The notes under the pieces were generated by a model, which searched no databases, was not told where the DNA came from, and saw only the letters and a program-made list of their open reading frames with translations. The position numbers were made by a program, and so were the translations under genes. This document shows positions 8,858-18,381 of a DNA stretch of 54,916 nt, in pieces (position 1 is the first letter of the stretch; every line of letters begins with the position of its first letter). Origin of the DNA: Prosthecobacter sp. (GTDB lineage Bacteria > Verrucomicrobiota > Verrucomicrobiia > Verrucomicrobiales > Verrucomicrobiaceae). The stretch spans positions 1 to 54,916 of the forward strand of contig NZ_JAGRPF010000132.1 of NCBI RefSeq assembly GCF_020439865.1, in the 5' to 3' direction.

Positions 8858-10090
8858 ATGAACCCGACCACTCTCTCCGAGCCTCTGGCCTTTCCGTCAC
8901 CGGAGAGGGAAACAACCTCTGCACGACCATGCCTGCGTGAAATAACCGGGAGCCCTGTCTCCGGCATGTCACGACTGCCGTCTCTGGATGGATGGCGCGC
9001 CATCAGCATCCTGTTGGTTCTCGGATCTCACACCATTTTTTCGACTGGCTTCCCGCCTCATCTGGCGAAAACGTTTCACCACCTGTTTGATGGCATCATG
9101 GGGGTGCGATTCTTTTTTGTGGTCTCGGGCCTCCTGATCACCTGGCTGATGCTGGCGGAGGAACGCCGCACGCAGAAAGTTGATCTACGCCGCTTTTACA
9201 TCAGGCGGACACTGCGAATCCTTCCTGTCTATGTGGCCTTCCTCGCAGTGGCCGCCATTCTGCAATGGAGCACACCGTGCGATCACACGTTGCGCGGCTG
9301 GATTGGAAATCTCACGTTCACCCGAAACTTCGTGCTGCATGACAACCACATCAGCGACCACCTTTGGTCCCTTGCGGTGGAGGAACAGTTCTATCTACTC
9401 TGGCCCTTTGCCTTCGTCTGCATGACACCGGCTCTGCGCGCCAGAGTCATGCCGTATTGGGTGGGCGTCACCGTTTTCGCCGCTTTCATCAGCCGTTTCA
9501 TAGAAGCGTTCCCGCTTTCGGAGTCATCACTTTATGCGGACGTGTTTCAGGAGCGTTCGTTCTTCAACAATGCCGATGCACTCGCGATCGGCTGCCTTGC
9601 AGCGGTCTGGCTCTCGACCAACGAAGCACGACTGCGCGCGATCCTGACATCATGTCGTGTGGCCGTCTTTCTTCTCGGCATCGGCATGCTGATGGAACCG
9701 TATGCCGTCCACTGGCTCACGGAACGTGAATGGCTGCCTCCGGCTCTCAAAGGCCTCGGCTGGGTCATGTGGTCAGGCCTTGGCAGAACCATCCAGTCCG
9801 TCGGCTTCGTGATCCTCGTGCTTCAAAGCATCATGCTGCCCACGTGGGGACTCTACCGCTGCCTCAACTGGCGCGCCGTCACTTCCATCGGCGTGCTGTC
9901 CTATTCCATCTACATGTGGCAGAACATCTTCTTCACCGATCCCGCCACCTTCGGCCTGCCACCCGTCTGGTGGATGACCTGGCCGTTGTGGTTGGTGCCT
10001 GCTTTCGTGGCGGGCATTCTCTCCTATCACCTGCTGGAGAAACCTTTTCTGAAATTGCGGCACCATTTCCGCGCGCCGCTCCCGGCGTGA
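8858..10090 (+). CDS. OafA-like acyltransferase 3 family protein
   Basis: A membrane acyltransferase of 410 residues. It has the classic order of this family: SLDGWRAISILLVLGSHT, GVRFFFVVSGLLITWL, then DLRRFYIRRTLRILPVYV, and HISDHLWSLAVEEQFYLLWP, with roughly ten transmembrane helices. The WSLAVEEQFYL box is strongly conserved among OafA/YrhL-type O-acyltransferases that decorate cell-surface glycans with acetyl groups. The first ~40 residues are polar and may be dispensable; a later in-frame ATG (after SPVSG) is an alternative start. This is the second acyltransferase-3 in the locus, so the polymer is probably acylated at more than one position. Confidence 0.85.
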   Translation: MNPTTLSEPLAFPSPERETTSARPCLREITGSPVSGMSRLPSLDGWRAISILLVLGSHTIFSTGFPPHLAKTFHHLFDGIMGVRFFFVVSGLLITWLMLAEERRTQKVDLRRFYIRRTLRILPVYVAFLAVAAILQWSTPCDHTLRGWIGNLTFTRNFVLHDNHISDHLWSLAVEEQFYLLWPFAFVCMTPALRARVMPYWVGVTVFAAFISRFIEAFPLSESSLYADVFQERSFFNNADALAIGCLAAVWLSTNEARLRAILTSCRVAVFLLGIGMLMEPYAVHWLTEREWLPPALKGLGWVMWSGLGRTIQSVGFVILVLQSIMLPTWGLYRCLNWRAVTSIGVLSYSIYMWQNIFFTDPATFGLPPVWWMTWPLWLVPAFVAGILSYHLLEKPFLKLRHHFRAPLPA

Positions 10091-10141
10091 CGTCCAGAAA
10101 GCTCACGAGGTCGCAAAGCCGGCCTCCTCCATCACAAGCAC

Positions 10142-12379
10142 ATGAAACTCGCTGTCAGCGGATACGTCTCGGCACAGGAAGGCAGTGTGGCATCTGCCAA
10201 CGCGCTGCTGCTTCGTTCTCTGATCGAAGCAGGACATGAGGTGGACTTCTTCTCGAAGCCCTCGTTCGTCGATCCCCGGCCCTGCGTGGGTGAACACGAG
10301 CGCTTTCGCTTCATCCCCACGGACAATGTGGGACCGGACCGCTTCCGCGCCAAAGTGCAGCGCATTCCTGTGCTGGGATTCCTGGCCTGCCGATGGGACT
10401 GCGCCACCTACACACGGCTGCTGCTGAAACAAATCCGGCACGAGCACCAAACACGCGGCTACGACCTTGCTCTCTGGCTCGGTGACTATGCACCCGGTCG
10501 CGTGGACGGACTTCCGTCGATCAGCTTTGCACAAGGACCGCCCGGAACCGATGCGCGTTCCATCGCCTCACGCTTTGATAAGATCCGGCGCCTGGCAGGT
10601 CCGGCAAAAGCATTGAAGTGGCTCGCCTTAGCGAAACTCCGGCTTTCCTCCCTTGGGTTGCCGCCCCTGCGCCACTCAGACCACATCATCGTCGGCAGCG
10701 AGCAGTCGCGACAGACATTGCATGATCTGTATGGCGTGAAGTCTTCCCAAACTTCGGCGCTGCCTTATCCGATCGACCTGACGATGTTCCGTCCATCCGC
10801 GGAAACGACACCAGTCAGCAATGAACTTCGCGTGCTCTGGCTCGGGCGGATTATTCCCCGCAAGCGGCTCGATCTGTATCTGCTCGGCCTTGAACTCGCC
10901 ATCCGCCAAGGAATCCAGATTCAAGCCACGATTGTGGGCGGAACGGGATTCGTTCCAGGCTATGAGAAGCTCATCGAATCCTTCCCCTTCCCGGATCGAC
11001 TGCGCTGGATCAAACACCTGCCACGTGGGCAGGTGCCGGCACTGCTGCATCAACACGATGTCCTCGTGCAACCGAGCGATGAGGAAAACTTCGGTTCATC
11101 GGTGGCCGAAGCACAGGCCTGCGGTCTGCCAGTGATCGTCGGACGCACCAACGGCAATGCGGATTATCTTTGCCCGCGTGATGTGCATCTGGCGGACGAC
11201 CGACCGGAGACGCTGGTCGCAGCGCTTCAACACATGGCACAAACGAAGGGTGAATCTTCCATCCCCTCACGAGCCGTGGCGGAGGCGCACTTTGATCTGG
11301 AGCAGGTGACCACGCGTCTCACCACCATCCTTTCCACCGTGATGGAAGCTCATTCACCGGCCAAAAACCCGCGCATGAACACGCAGCACGAAACCATCGA
11401 TGTCATCATCCCCACGCTCAGACGGCCTGATCATCTGCGCCGCTGTCTGGAGGCGCTGAGCAGGCAGGACGTGGCCGCAGACCAGATCCTTGTGGGCATC
11501 CGGGCTGATGACGATCTCAGCCACGCTTTGCTGCGTGAGTTTGAAGACACTCTTCCGGTGCGCGCCGTGGAAGCGCGTGGAACGGGCGTCGTGGGTTCGA
11601 TGAATTCATGCCTCGCCGAATGCCATGGCACCTGGATCACACTGCTCGACGACGACGTGGAGATCCCGCCACACTGGCTGAGCACCATGCTGGGGCATCT
11701 CCGTTCCCGGACAAACGTCGTGGCTGCTGGCGGCAGAGATCTGCTGATGGACTATCCGGAGATGCGCCGCACCGAACCGCTGGTTGAAGACGTGGGACAG
11801 ATTCACTGGTATGGGCGCATCACCGGCGGTCATCATCGAGGTGGCGGTTCGACTCGGCTCGTGCAGGTGCTGCGTGGGTCCAACTGCCTGTTCAACGGTG
11901 ACTTCCTCCGTCGCTGCGGCTTCGAACGCGGACTGCGCGGCAAAGGCGCCCAGGTGAACTGGGAACTGGCCCTGGGTCTGCAGGCACGTGCGGAGGGGAA
12001 GCGCATGGTCTTCGATCCTGGTGTGGGAGTGATTCACAACGTCGCTCCACGTCACGACGACGACTCGATTCATCGCGGTGTCTTTCACTTCAACGGCACC
12101 AGCGACATCGCCTACAACGAAACCTTTGTGGTTTTGAAGCACGGACGTGGTCTGCGGCGCTGGACCATGCTGCTTTGGCAGATGTATGTCGGCAGTCATG
12201 TCTGTCCGGGTTTGGTGCGAGGCGGAGATCTGCTGCGCCCAAAAACCCGTCCGCTGCAACGTTTCGCCGCCACGTTCTCCGGCCGTTTCGCCGCCATCCT
12301 CCAGTCCTTGGGCAGACATTCCGAATCAGAAGTCGCGCTCACCGACCCATCGGCACGCGTCAGCGAGCTCAAGTGCTGA
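10142..12379 (+). CDS. Bifunctional GT4-GT2 glycosyltransferase fusion
   Basis: One uninterrupted frame of 745 residues joins two glycosyltransferases. Residues 1-400 are a GT-B/GT4 enzyme: the start is MKLAVSGYVSAQEGSVASAN, then LRVLWLGRIIPRKRLDLYLLG and the EX7E region ENFGSSVAEAQACGLPVIVG. Residues 412-720 are a GT-A/GT2 enzyme with TIDVIIPTLRRPDHLRRCLEAL, the metal site TWITLLDDDVEIPP, and a distal catalytic region. Met412 (codon at 11375) could start a separate GT2, but no ribosome-binding site precedes it and there is no stop between the halves. A fusion would let two sugars be added in sequence. Both domains look intact. Confidence 0.8.
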   Translation: MKLAVSGYVSAQEGSVASANALLLRSLIEAGHEVDFFSKPSFVDPRPCVGEHERFRFIPTDNVGPDRFRAKVQRIPVLGFLACRWDCATYTRLLLKQIRHEHQTRGYDLALWLGDYAPGRVDGLPSISFAQGPPGTDARSIASRFDKIRRLAGPAKALKWLALAKLRLSSLGLPPLRHSDHIIVGSEQSRQTLHDLYGVKSSQTSALPYPIDLTMFRPSAETTPVSNELRVLWLGRIIPRKRLDLYLLGLELAIRQGIQIQATIVGGTGFVPGYEKLIESFPFPDRLRWIKHLPRGQVPALLHQHDVLVQPSDEENFGSSVAEAQACGLPVIVGRTNGNADYLCPRDVHLADDRPETLVAALQHMAQTKGESSIPSRAVAEAHFDLEQVTTRLTTILSTVMEAHSPAKNPRMNTQHETIDVIIPTLRRPDHLRRCLEALSRQDVAADQILVGIRADDDLSHALLREFEDTLPVRAVEARGTGVVGSMNSCLAECHGTWITLLDDDVEIPPHWLSTMLGHLRSRTNVVAAGGRDLLMDYPEMRRTEPLVEDVGQIHWYGRITGGHHRGGGSTRLVQVLRGSNCLFNGDFLRRCGFERGLRGKGAQVNWELALGLQARAEGKRMVFDPGVGVIHNVAPRHDDDSIHRGVFHFNGTSDIAYNETFVVLKHGRGLRRWTMLLWQMYVGSHVCPGLVRGGDLLRPKTRPLQRFAATFSGRFAAILQSLGRHSESEVALTDPSARVSELKC

Positions 12380-12419
12380 CAGCATTGAGGCTCGACCTCA
12401 GATCACGCTCTCAAAGCTT

Positions 12420-13094
12420 ATGATCACCTTTCTCTATCGCCACCGGCTGAAACCCAAACTGTTCAGCCGTGAATGGCTGAAGACCTGGCTCAAACGCGTT
12501 TGGACACTGCCCGGCCTGCTCGGCTACTGCCTGCAATCGCAGCGCCTCCGACTTCGTGGAGCCCAGATCCCACCCTCCAGCGTGCTTGCCAAGCTCACGG
12601 TGCACGGCAATGCCGCCAATCTAAGCATCGGCAACTGCTGCAGCGTCGGTGTCGCCCGCATGCAGGCCCACGCACGCATCGAAATCGGTAACTATGTGGT
12701 CATCAACGACTGCGTCCGCATCATCACCGGCTCACACGACATTCATTCGCCCACCTATGATCACATCTTCAGTCCGATCGTGATCGAAGACCACGCGTGG
12801 ATCGCCACCGACGCGATGATTCTGAAAGGCGTGACCATCGGACGCGGAGCCGTCGTCGCCGCAGGAGCAGTGGTGGTCAAGGACGTCCGCCCGTTTGCAG
12901 TTGTCGGTGGCAATCCCGCCAAAGAGATCGGCACACGCAACATCGAACGCTTCGACTACATCCCCTCCTCATGGTTCGCGCCGGTGATGGCATGGGTGGG
13001 ACGCAATCCAGTGATCCGCGACGTTGTTCCGACAAAGGATCCCGCGGTGATCCATCCCGAATCGCTGTCGGCCACGAAACTCGCATCGCACTAG
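12420..13094 (+). CDS. Left-handed beta-helix acetyltransferase
   Basis: A 224-residue acetyltransferase of the hexapeptide-repeat class. A helical N-terminus precedes LRGAQIPPSSVLAKLTVHG, and the repeats follow (IGNCCSVGVARMQ, IGNYVVINDCVRI, IEDHAWIATDAMILKGVTIG, GAVVAAGAVVVKDV). TGSHDIHSPTYDH contains the His expected to act as general base. VVGGNPAKEIG is the C-terminal signature. The final ~45 residues extend beyond the usual helix cap. I used the ATG at 12420; an in-frame upstream extension lies within the GT2 domain of the previous gene. It probably acetylates an EPS sugar. Confidence 0.85.
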   Translation: MITFLYRHRLKPKLFSREWLKTWLKRVWTLPGLLGYCLQSQRLRLRGAQIPPSSVLAKLTVHGNAANLSIGNCCSVGVARMQAHARIEIGNYVVINDCVRIITGSHDIHSPTYDHIFSPIVIEDHAWIATDAMILKGVTIGRGAVVAAGAVVVKDVRPFAVVGGNPAKEIGTRNIERFDYIPSSWFAPVMAWVGRNPVIRDVVPTKDPAVIHPESLSATKLASH

Positions 13095-13095
13095 C

Positions 13096-14451
13096 ATGGA
13101 ACTCCTCATCGCCATCCTGATTGTGCTGCCCGCCGTCATTCTGGCCGCGAAGAATTCGAGTTACCTGCTCGACTACGTGTTCTTCGTCGTCGCGTTGAAC
13201 CGCGGCATCCGGCGCCTGGTGGATTTCTACATCAATGGCGCCTTCAATCCCCTTTCCACGATCAGTCTGACCCCGCTGGTCGTCAGCGCACTGCTGCTCA
13301 TCCCGACGATGTCGCGGTTTCACCTGCTCACCCCGCGCTGCCGCAACATCGCGTACCTCATCATGCTGGCGCTCGCTCACGGCATGGCGATTGGTTTCCT
13401 GAATGCCGGCCTCGGCGCCATCTATTCGCTCGGAGAATGGATGGCGGGCTTCGGCGCCTTCTTGTTTGCCGCCACGGCACCGGTTTCCACCGGCACCGCG
13501 GACCGCTGGATGAAGTCTTCCGGCTACGCCGCCCTGATCGTGGCGCTCTACGGTTGGTTTCAATACCTCACGATCCCTGCCTGGGATGCGTTCTGGGTCA
13601 CCGAGGTGAATTTCGTCGGTTATCTCGGTCAGTTGCGCCCCACGGAGATGTCCGTGTTCTCCACCATGCACGAACGCGGCCCCTGCGCGAGCTTCCTCGC
13701 CTGGGCGGCGATTCCGATGATCCTGCACCCACGCTGGAGAATTCTGGGCGGCTGGCTCACGATCGCTCTGCTCTTCTCCGTGGTCGTGCTGACGATGAGC
13801 CGAAGCATGTTTATCATCGTCGCGCTGGTTTCAATCCTGCAGCCCGCCTTGTCGAAGGGACGCGGTCTCGGCCGGGTGCTCTGCTTCGCCGCCCTGCTCG
13901 CGATCGGCGCCAGCTACGGTCTGGAGAAAATGCCCGGTGCAGAACGCATTCAAAAACGTTTCGAGACCGTCAAAGACATGCAAAACGACGGCTCCTACCA
14001 GGGCCGCATGCAGATCCTGACCAGCGGCATTCCCTGGGTCCTGCAGCATCCGCTGGGCCTCGGCCTTGGCAGTTCCGGATTCGGCGCCGGACGCATCGGT
14101 GGCGGCGCCAAGGAAGGCTGGTGTGACAGCGGTTACATCGAGGTCTTCAGCCAGTTCGGCTGGATCGGCGGTCTCGCCTTCTTCGCGGCGATGGCACAAA
14201 TCTGGAGCGAGCTGACGCGCCGCATCCGGCTCGGCGGGCGTGATCCGTTTTTGTTCACCGGACGCGCCGTGCTGCTCGGCTGCCTTGTCTTCCTTTACGT
14301 GGGCAATGTGTTCGGCGGCTTCTCGCTCTTCTGGGTCTTCCTCGGCATCTCGCTCAACCGCCTGACCACTTTCGTGCCGGCACCACGCGTCTTTTCACCA
14401 CCTCAACCGGATCCCATGCCGTGGGACATGCCGCAGTCCGCTCTCATCTGA
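13096..14451 (+). CDS. Wzy/O-antigen-ligase-like polysaccharide polymerase
   Basis: A membrane protein of 451 residues with about ten to twelve hydrophobic helices. It has one larger polar loop around residues 285-350, which is the layout of the O-antigen ligase/polymerase superfamily (Wzy, WaaL, RfaL). The loop holds QGRMQILTSGIPWVLQHPLGLGLG, and GWCDSGYIEVFSQFGWIGGL follows; such sequences mark the Wzy_C-type region in which an Arg and the G-rich turn are functionally important. It starts one base after the preceding stop. As the only such protein in the locus, it is the likely polymerase that joins flipped repeat units in the periplasm. Confidence 0.75.
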   Translation: MELLIAILIVLPAVILAAKNSSYLLDYVFFVVALNRGIRRLVDFYINGAFNPLSTISLTPLVVSALLLIPTMSRFHLLTPRCRNIAYLIMLALAHGMAIGFLNAGLGAIYSLGEWMAGFGAFLFAATAPVSTGTADRWMKSSGYAALIVALYGWFQYLTIPAWDAFWVTEVNFVGYLGQLRPTEMSVFSTMHERGPCASFLAWAAIPMILHPRWRILGGWLTIALLFSVVVLTMSRSMFIIVALVSILQPALSKGRGLGRVLCFAALLAIGASYGLEKMPGAERIQKRFETVKDMQNDGSYQGRMQILTSGIPWVLQHPLGLGLGSSGFGAGRIGGGAKEGWCDSGYIEVFSQFGWIGGLAFFAAMAQIWSELTRRIRLGGRDPFLFTGRAVLLGCLVFLYVGNVFGGFSLFWVFLGISLNRLTTFVPAPRVFSPPQPDPMPWDMPQSALI

Positions 14452-14472
14452 TCACTCCAACATCCCAACAAA

Positions 14473-15621
14473 ATGAAAATCGCCTACGCCATGATCAACT
14501 GTAACCGCCGCGACGGCAGCGCACGCGCGGTGAACGAAGTCGCCGAGCGGCTCGCCCAAAAACACGAGGTGCATCTCTATGCCCGCAAGGCGGAGGATCT
14601 CGATCTTTCGCGCATCGCCTGGCATCGCGTTCCCGGCGTGAACTGGGCCGAGGTGATCGACTTCGGCAGCTACTACCTCGAAGTGAACCACCTCGTGCGT
14701 CCGGGCCAGTTTGAAATCGTCCACACGATCGGCTGCAACACGCAGCGTGGGAACGTGATCACCATTCAAAACATCCAGCCGGCCAAGAAGCAGATCCTCG
14801 ACCGCCTGGGAAGCACCGAAAAGGTCTCATCCGCACGACGCCTCACACGCTGGCTGTATCTGAACGCGACCTGCGCGGCGGAGAAGCGTCTGTATCAGTA
14901 CAAACCCGGACGCAAGGCCCCGATGTTTCTTCCTGTGTCCCAAGGAGTCGCCAACGAGCTGACTAAACATTACAACATCGGTCCCGCGCAGGTTCGCATC
15001 ATTCCCAATGCAGCAGACACCAAGCGCTTCCGACCGATGAGCCAGGGTGCCAAGAACATCTGGCGTGCTGAGAACAAGGTGCCGCAAGACTCGTTGATGG
15101 CGATCTTCGCAGGAGGCGAATGGGCGCGCAAAGGACTCGACTTCGCCATTCAAGCGATGGGTCTGCTCAAGGACGTTCCGCTGACCTTGTTTGTGGCCGG
15201 AGATGACCCGGATCGCACACGTTTCATGAACATGGCAAGGGACGCCGGTGCCTCAGACCGAGTCATCTTCGGCGGCTTCCGCAAGGACATGCCACAGGCG
15301 CTCGCTGCGGCGGATATGTTCCTCTTCCCGAGCTGGTATGAGGCCTTCAGTCTTGCGACCATCGAAGCGGCGGCCTGCGGTCTTCCGATCGTTGCCACGC
15401 GCATCAACGGAACGGAGGACTTCATCTCACCTGGAGAAAACGGCGACTTTGTCACGCATGACGCCGCCAATGTGGCTGCGGTGCTGCGCCGGCTGTGTGA
15501 GCAGCCCGAACATCTCAAGACCATGGGCGCGAACGCACGCGAGCGTGTGGAGATGAACTACACCTGGGACCGCATCGCGCAGATGACGGAAGACGCCTAC
15601 CTCGCCCACCTCAGCAACTAA
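14473..15621 (+). CDS. GT4 family glycosyltransferase
   Basis: A GT-B enzyme of 382 residues. The N-terminal domain (KIAYAMINCNRRDGSARAVNEVAERL) has the acceptor-domain loop of GT4. The C-terminal donor domain shows IPNAADTKRFRP, FAGGEWARKGLDFAIQAM (sugar-nucleotide loop) and the EX7E segment WYEAFSLATIEAAACGLPIVA. It lies 21 bases after the polymerase and 15 bases before the next GT4. It is presumed to act at the inner membrane on a polyprenyl-linked oligosaccharide; specificity is not readable from sequence. Confidence 0.85.
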   Translation: MKIAYAMINCNRRDGSARAVNEVAERLAQKHEVHLYARKAEDLDLSRIAWHRVPGVNWAEVIDFGSYYLEVNHLVRPGQFEIVHTIGCNTQRGNVITIQNIQPAKKQILDRLGSTEKVSSARRLTRWLYLNATCAAEKRLYQYKPGRKAPMFLPVSQGVANELTKHYNIGPAQVRIIPNAADTKRFRPMSQGAKNIWRAENKVPQDSLMAIFAGGEWARKGLDFAIQAMGLLKDVPLTLFVAGDDPDRTRFMNMARDAGASDRVIFGGFRKDMPQALAAADMFLFPSWYEAFSLATIEAAACGLPIVATRINGTEDFISPGENGDFVTHDAANVAAVLRRLCEQPEHLKTMGANARERVEMNYTWDRIAQMTEDAYLAHLSN

Positions 15622-15636
15622 TCGGATTTCATCGCC

Positions 15637-16839
15637 ATGCACGTTCTCATCGTCAGCCACTCCTGCGCCACGGCGCTCAATCAGGAACTCCACGCCCGCA
15701 TCCAGCGCGAGACAGGCTGGAAAATCACCCTCGTGGTGCCGGATCTCTGGCGCGACGAGTTTGGCAACGAACTGCGACAGCCGCCTTGTGAAGGATTGGA
15801 GAGCTCGGTCATCCGCTGCGCGGTCTGGAAGAACGGCAGCATCATCTTTCACGTCTATCGCATGCGCTGGCATCGCTTCCTGCGCGAACTGAAGCCGGAT
15901 GTGATCTACATGAACCACGAGCCGTATGCACTGGCCACGGCGCAGGTCTGCCACGCGAACAACCGCACCATCCGCGTGCCGTTCGGCTTCTACTCCTGCC
16001 AGAACATCAACAAGAAGTATCCGCCGCCCTTCTCGTGGCTGGAGTCGATGGTGTATCGCTCATCGAACTTCGCCTTTCCAATCACCGACAGCGTGGCGAA
16101 TGTGCTGAAGGCAAAGGGTTATGAAGGCCGACAGACGGTCTGCGCGCTGCCGCTCGATCCTGAGCGCTATCATCCTCGTCTGAGGCAGAACCCGCCGGAA
16201 CGTTTCCCGAAGTCCGAAAGCCCGGTGATCGGCTACGTGGGTCGTTTGGTCGAGCCGAAAGGGCTGCGCACGCTTGCGACCGCACTGGGCATGATCCGAG
16301 ATCTCGACTGGCGCATGGTGCTCGTCGGCACGGGCGACTTTCAGCCCGAGTTTGAGCGTCTGCTCACCGAACAAGGCGTGCGTGACCGCATCTTCTTCGC
16401 CGGTTATGTGCCGCACGATGAAACGCCGCGCTGGCTGGCCTCGATGGACATGCTCGTGCTGCCTTCTGAAACGCAGCCGAACTGGGAGGAGCAGTTTGGT
16501 CGTGTGATTCCCGAGGCGATGGCCTGCGGCACGCCGGTCATCGGTTCCGACTCGGGTGAGATCCCCCATCTCATCCGCCGCGGTGAAGGCGGGCTCGTTT
16601 TCACGCAGCGTCAGCCGGACGAATTCGCCGTGGCCCTTCGCCAGCTCATCACGGGACCCAAACTGCGCCGTCAGCTCGCTGAAAACGGCCGTCATTGGGT
16701 CGAGCACGAGATTTCACTGCCCGCAGTGGCGGGCAAAATGATCGAGGCGTTTGAAACCGCGGTCATGAAACAGGATCGCGGCCAGGTCGCGGCTCAAATG
16801 CTTCTGCCAAAACCAAGTCATGCGCTTGCACAGCCCTGA
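15637..16839 (+). CDS. GT4 family glycosyltransferase
   Basis: A GT-B enzyme of 400 residues. The donor domain is very well conserved: VIGYVGRLVEPKGLRTLATAL, then LVGTGDFQPEFE, and QFGRVIPEAMACGTPVIGSD, which holds both glutamates of the EX7E motif. The N-terminus MHVLIVSHSCATALNQEL is a GT4 acceptor-domain start. The stop overlaps the beginning of the next acetyltransferase gene by 20 bases, so expression is coupled. Proteins with this donor-domain pattern are common in exosortase-associated EPS loci. The donor sugar is unknown. Confidence 0.87.
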   Translation: MHVLIVSHSCATALNQELHARIQRETGWKITLVVPDLWRDEFGNELRQPPCEGLESSVIRCAVWKNGSIIFHVYRMRWHRFLRELKPDVIYMNHEPYALATAQVCHANNRTIRVPFGFYSCQNINKKYPPPFSWLESMVYRSSNFAFPITDSVANVLKAKGYEGRQTVCALPLDPERYHPRLRQNPPERFPKSESPVIGYVGRLVEPKGLRTLATALGMIRDLDWRMVLVGTGDFQPEFERLLTEQGVRDRIFFAGYVPHDETPRWLASMDMLVLPSETQPNWEEQFGRVIPEAMACGTPVIGSDSGEIPHLIRRGEGGLVFTQRQPDEFAVALRQLITGPKLRRQLAENGRHWVEHEISLPAVAGKMIEAFETAVMKQDRGQVAAQMLLPKPSHALAQP

Positions 16840-17278
16840 ACTGCTCTGGAGGTGGAGCCGCGGGCTGCATCGCCGCGGTTGGAACCTTCCGGCGCGCATC
16901 GTGAAGACCTTGAACTTCGCGCTGCACAAATGCCTGCTGCCCGCCGAGGCGGAGGTGGGCGAAAGCGTGATTCTGGAGCACTACGCGCTCGGCATCGTGA
17001 TGCATCCGCAGGTGCGCATCGGCAACCGCTGCCGTGTTTATCATCACGTGACGCTCGCTGGCGAGACCTGGATCGGATCGCCGCACTTCATCACGCTGGA
17101 AGACGATGTGACGATTGGTGCGCACAGCATCGTGGTGGCGCGTCCGAACACACCGCTGACCATCGGGCGCAAATCGGTGCTCGGCGCCGGAGCGGTGCTC
17201 ACGAAGGACATTCCCCCGTTTGAAATCTGGGCCGGCAATCCGGCCCGCAAAATCGGCGACGTGCCGCAAAACTCATGA
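16820..17278 (+). CDS. Serine-acetyltransferase-like hexapeptide protein
   Basis: A short acetyltransferase of 152 residues resembling the CysE/LbH-SAT group, in the compact form used in polysaccharide loci. An N-terminal helix (RIVKTLNFALHKCLLPAEAEVG) leads into hexapeptide turns. HYALGIVMHPQVRIGNRCRVYHHVTLAG contains the paired His of the SAT active site. The beta-helix then closes with VLGAGAVLTKDIPPFEIWAGNPARKIG. It lacks the long N-terminal domain of true cysteine-pathway CysE, so a sugar or amino-sugar acceptor is more likely than serine. It overlaps both neighbours (20 bases upstream, four bases ATGA downstream). Confidence 0.8.
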   Translation: MRLHSPELLWRWSRGLHRRGWNLPARIVKTLNFALHKCLLPAEAEVGESVILEHYALGIVMHPQVRIGNRCRVYHHVTLAGETWIGSPHFITLEDDVTIGAHSIVVARPNTPLTIGRKSVLGAGAVLTKDIPPFEIWAGNPARKIGDVPQNS

Positions 17279-18381
17279 TTGCTCAACTTGGCATGCACTT
17301 GAAAGCCTCCGCCGGAGGCGTGGACCGCTACTTCAATGCGCTCAACAACACGCTGGCCCGGCAGGGAGTCAGCGCGACGGCCTATGGTTTCGGCGAAGCG
17401 TGTGACGGCACCAGCCTCGGGCCGGTGAACAAGCCGCTCATGCAACGCTGGAAGGCGGTGCGGAAGCAGGTCGTGCCACAGCGTGGCAAAATGCTCGCGA
17501 CGCATTTCGCGCTCTACGCACTGCCTGCGGTGCTCGGCAGACGCTGGGACGGGCATGTGGTGCACTTTCACGGCCCGTGGGCAAACGAATCCAAACGCGA
17601 AGGCGGGAAGATGCACGCGGTGTTGTGCAAGCAGATGCTCGAACGCGCGGTGTATCATCGTGCGAATCGTTTCATCGTGCTGTCGAAGGCCTTTCGTGAG
17701 CAGCTTTGCCAGGGATACGGCATTCCAGAACCGCGGGTTCATATCATTCCGGGCGGCGTGGAGACGGAGAAATTTCATCCGGTGGACATGGTGGAGGCGC
17801 GCCATCGGCTCGTGTGGCCGCAGAAGCAGAAGATCATCGTGTGCGTGCGTCGTCTGGCACGCCGCATGGGCTTGGAGACGCTGATTGAAGCGTTTGCCAA
17901 GGCCACGGTCGATCACCCTGATGTGAAGCTCATGATCGGCGGACAGGGTCCGTTGCGTGATGAACTGGAGCAGCAGGTCTTGAACGCCGGTTTGAGCAAG
18001 CAGGTGCAGTTTCTTGGCTTCATTCCCGAAAACACGCTGCCGGCCGTGTATGCGGCGGCCGATCTTTCGATTGTGCCCAGTTCTGCACTGGAAGGGTTCG
18101 GTTTGATCTCGCTCGAATCACTCGCCTGCGGCACACCGGTGCTGGTGACACCTGTCGGCGGCCTTCCGGACACGGTGAAAGGTTTGGATGGCGATCTGGT
18201 TCTGCAAGGCACCGGCACCGATCACATCGCCGCAGGATTGCGCGGCTGGCTCGAGGGCACGCTGCGCCTCCCTTCCCGCGAAGCTTGTCGCGAACATGTG
18301 ATGCGCGGATTCACCTGGGACCGCATCGCCAGACAGGTGTGTGAGGTGTACCGCGAAGCTGGATGGCAGTCGAAATCGTGA
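17275..18381 (+). CDS. GT4 family glycosyltransferase
   Basis: A GT-B enzyme of 368 residues. Its N-terminus (AQLGMHLKASAGGVDRYFNALNNTLARQG) has the GGVDRY loop seen in EPS GT4 enzymes. The donor domain contains IPGGVETEKFHPVD, CVRRLARRMGLETLIEAFAKA, MIGGQGPLRDEL and the EX7E region LEGFGLISLESLACGTPVLV. The ATG overlaps the preceding stop (ATGA), and its own stop overlaps the next start (TGATG), showing tight translational coupling. The linkage formed is unknown. Confidence 0.87.
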   Translation: MIAQLGMHLKASAGGVDRYFNALNNTLARQGVSATAYGFGEACDGTSLGPVNKPLMQRWKAVRKQVVPQRGKMLATHFALYALPAVLGRRWDGHVVHFHGPWANESKREGGKMHAVLCKQMLERAVYHRANRFIVLSKAFREQLCQGYGIPEPRVHIIPGGVETEKFHPVDMVEARHRLVWPQKQKIIVCVRRLARRMGLETLIEAFAKATVDHPDVKLMIGGQGPLRDELEQQVLNAGLSKQVQFLGFIPENTLPAVYAAADLSIVPSSALEGFGLISLESLACGTPVLVTPVGGLPDTVKGLDGDLVLQGTGTDHIAAGLRGWLEGTLRLPSREACREHVMRGFTWDRIARQVCEVYREAGWQSKS

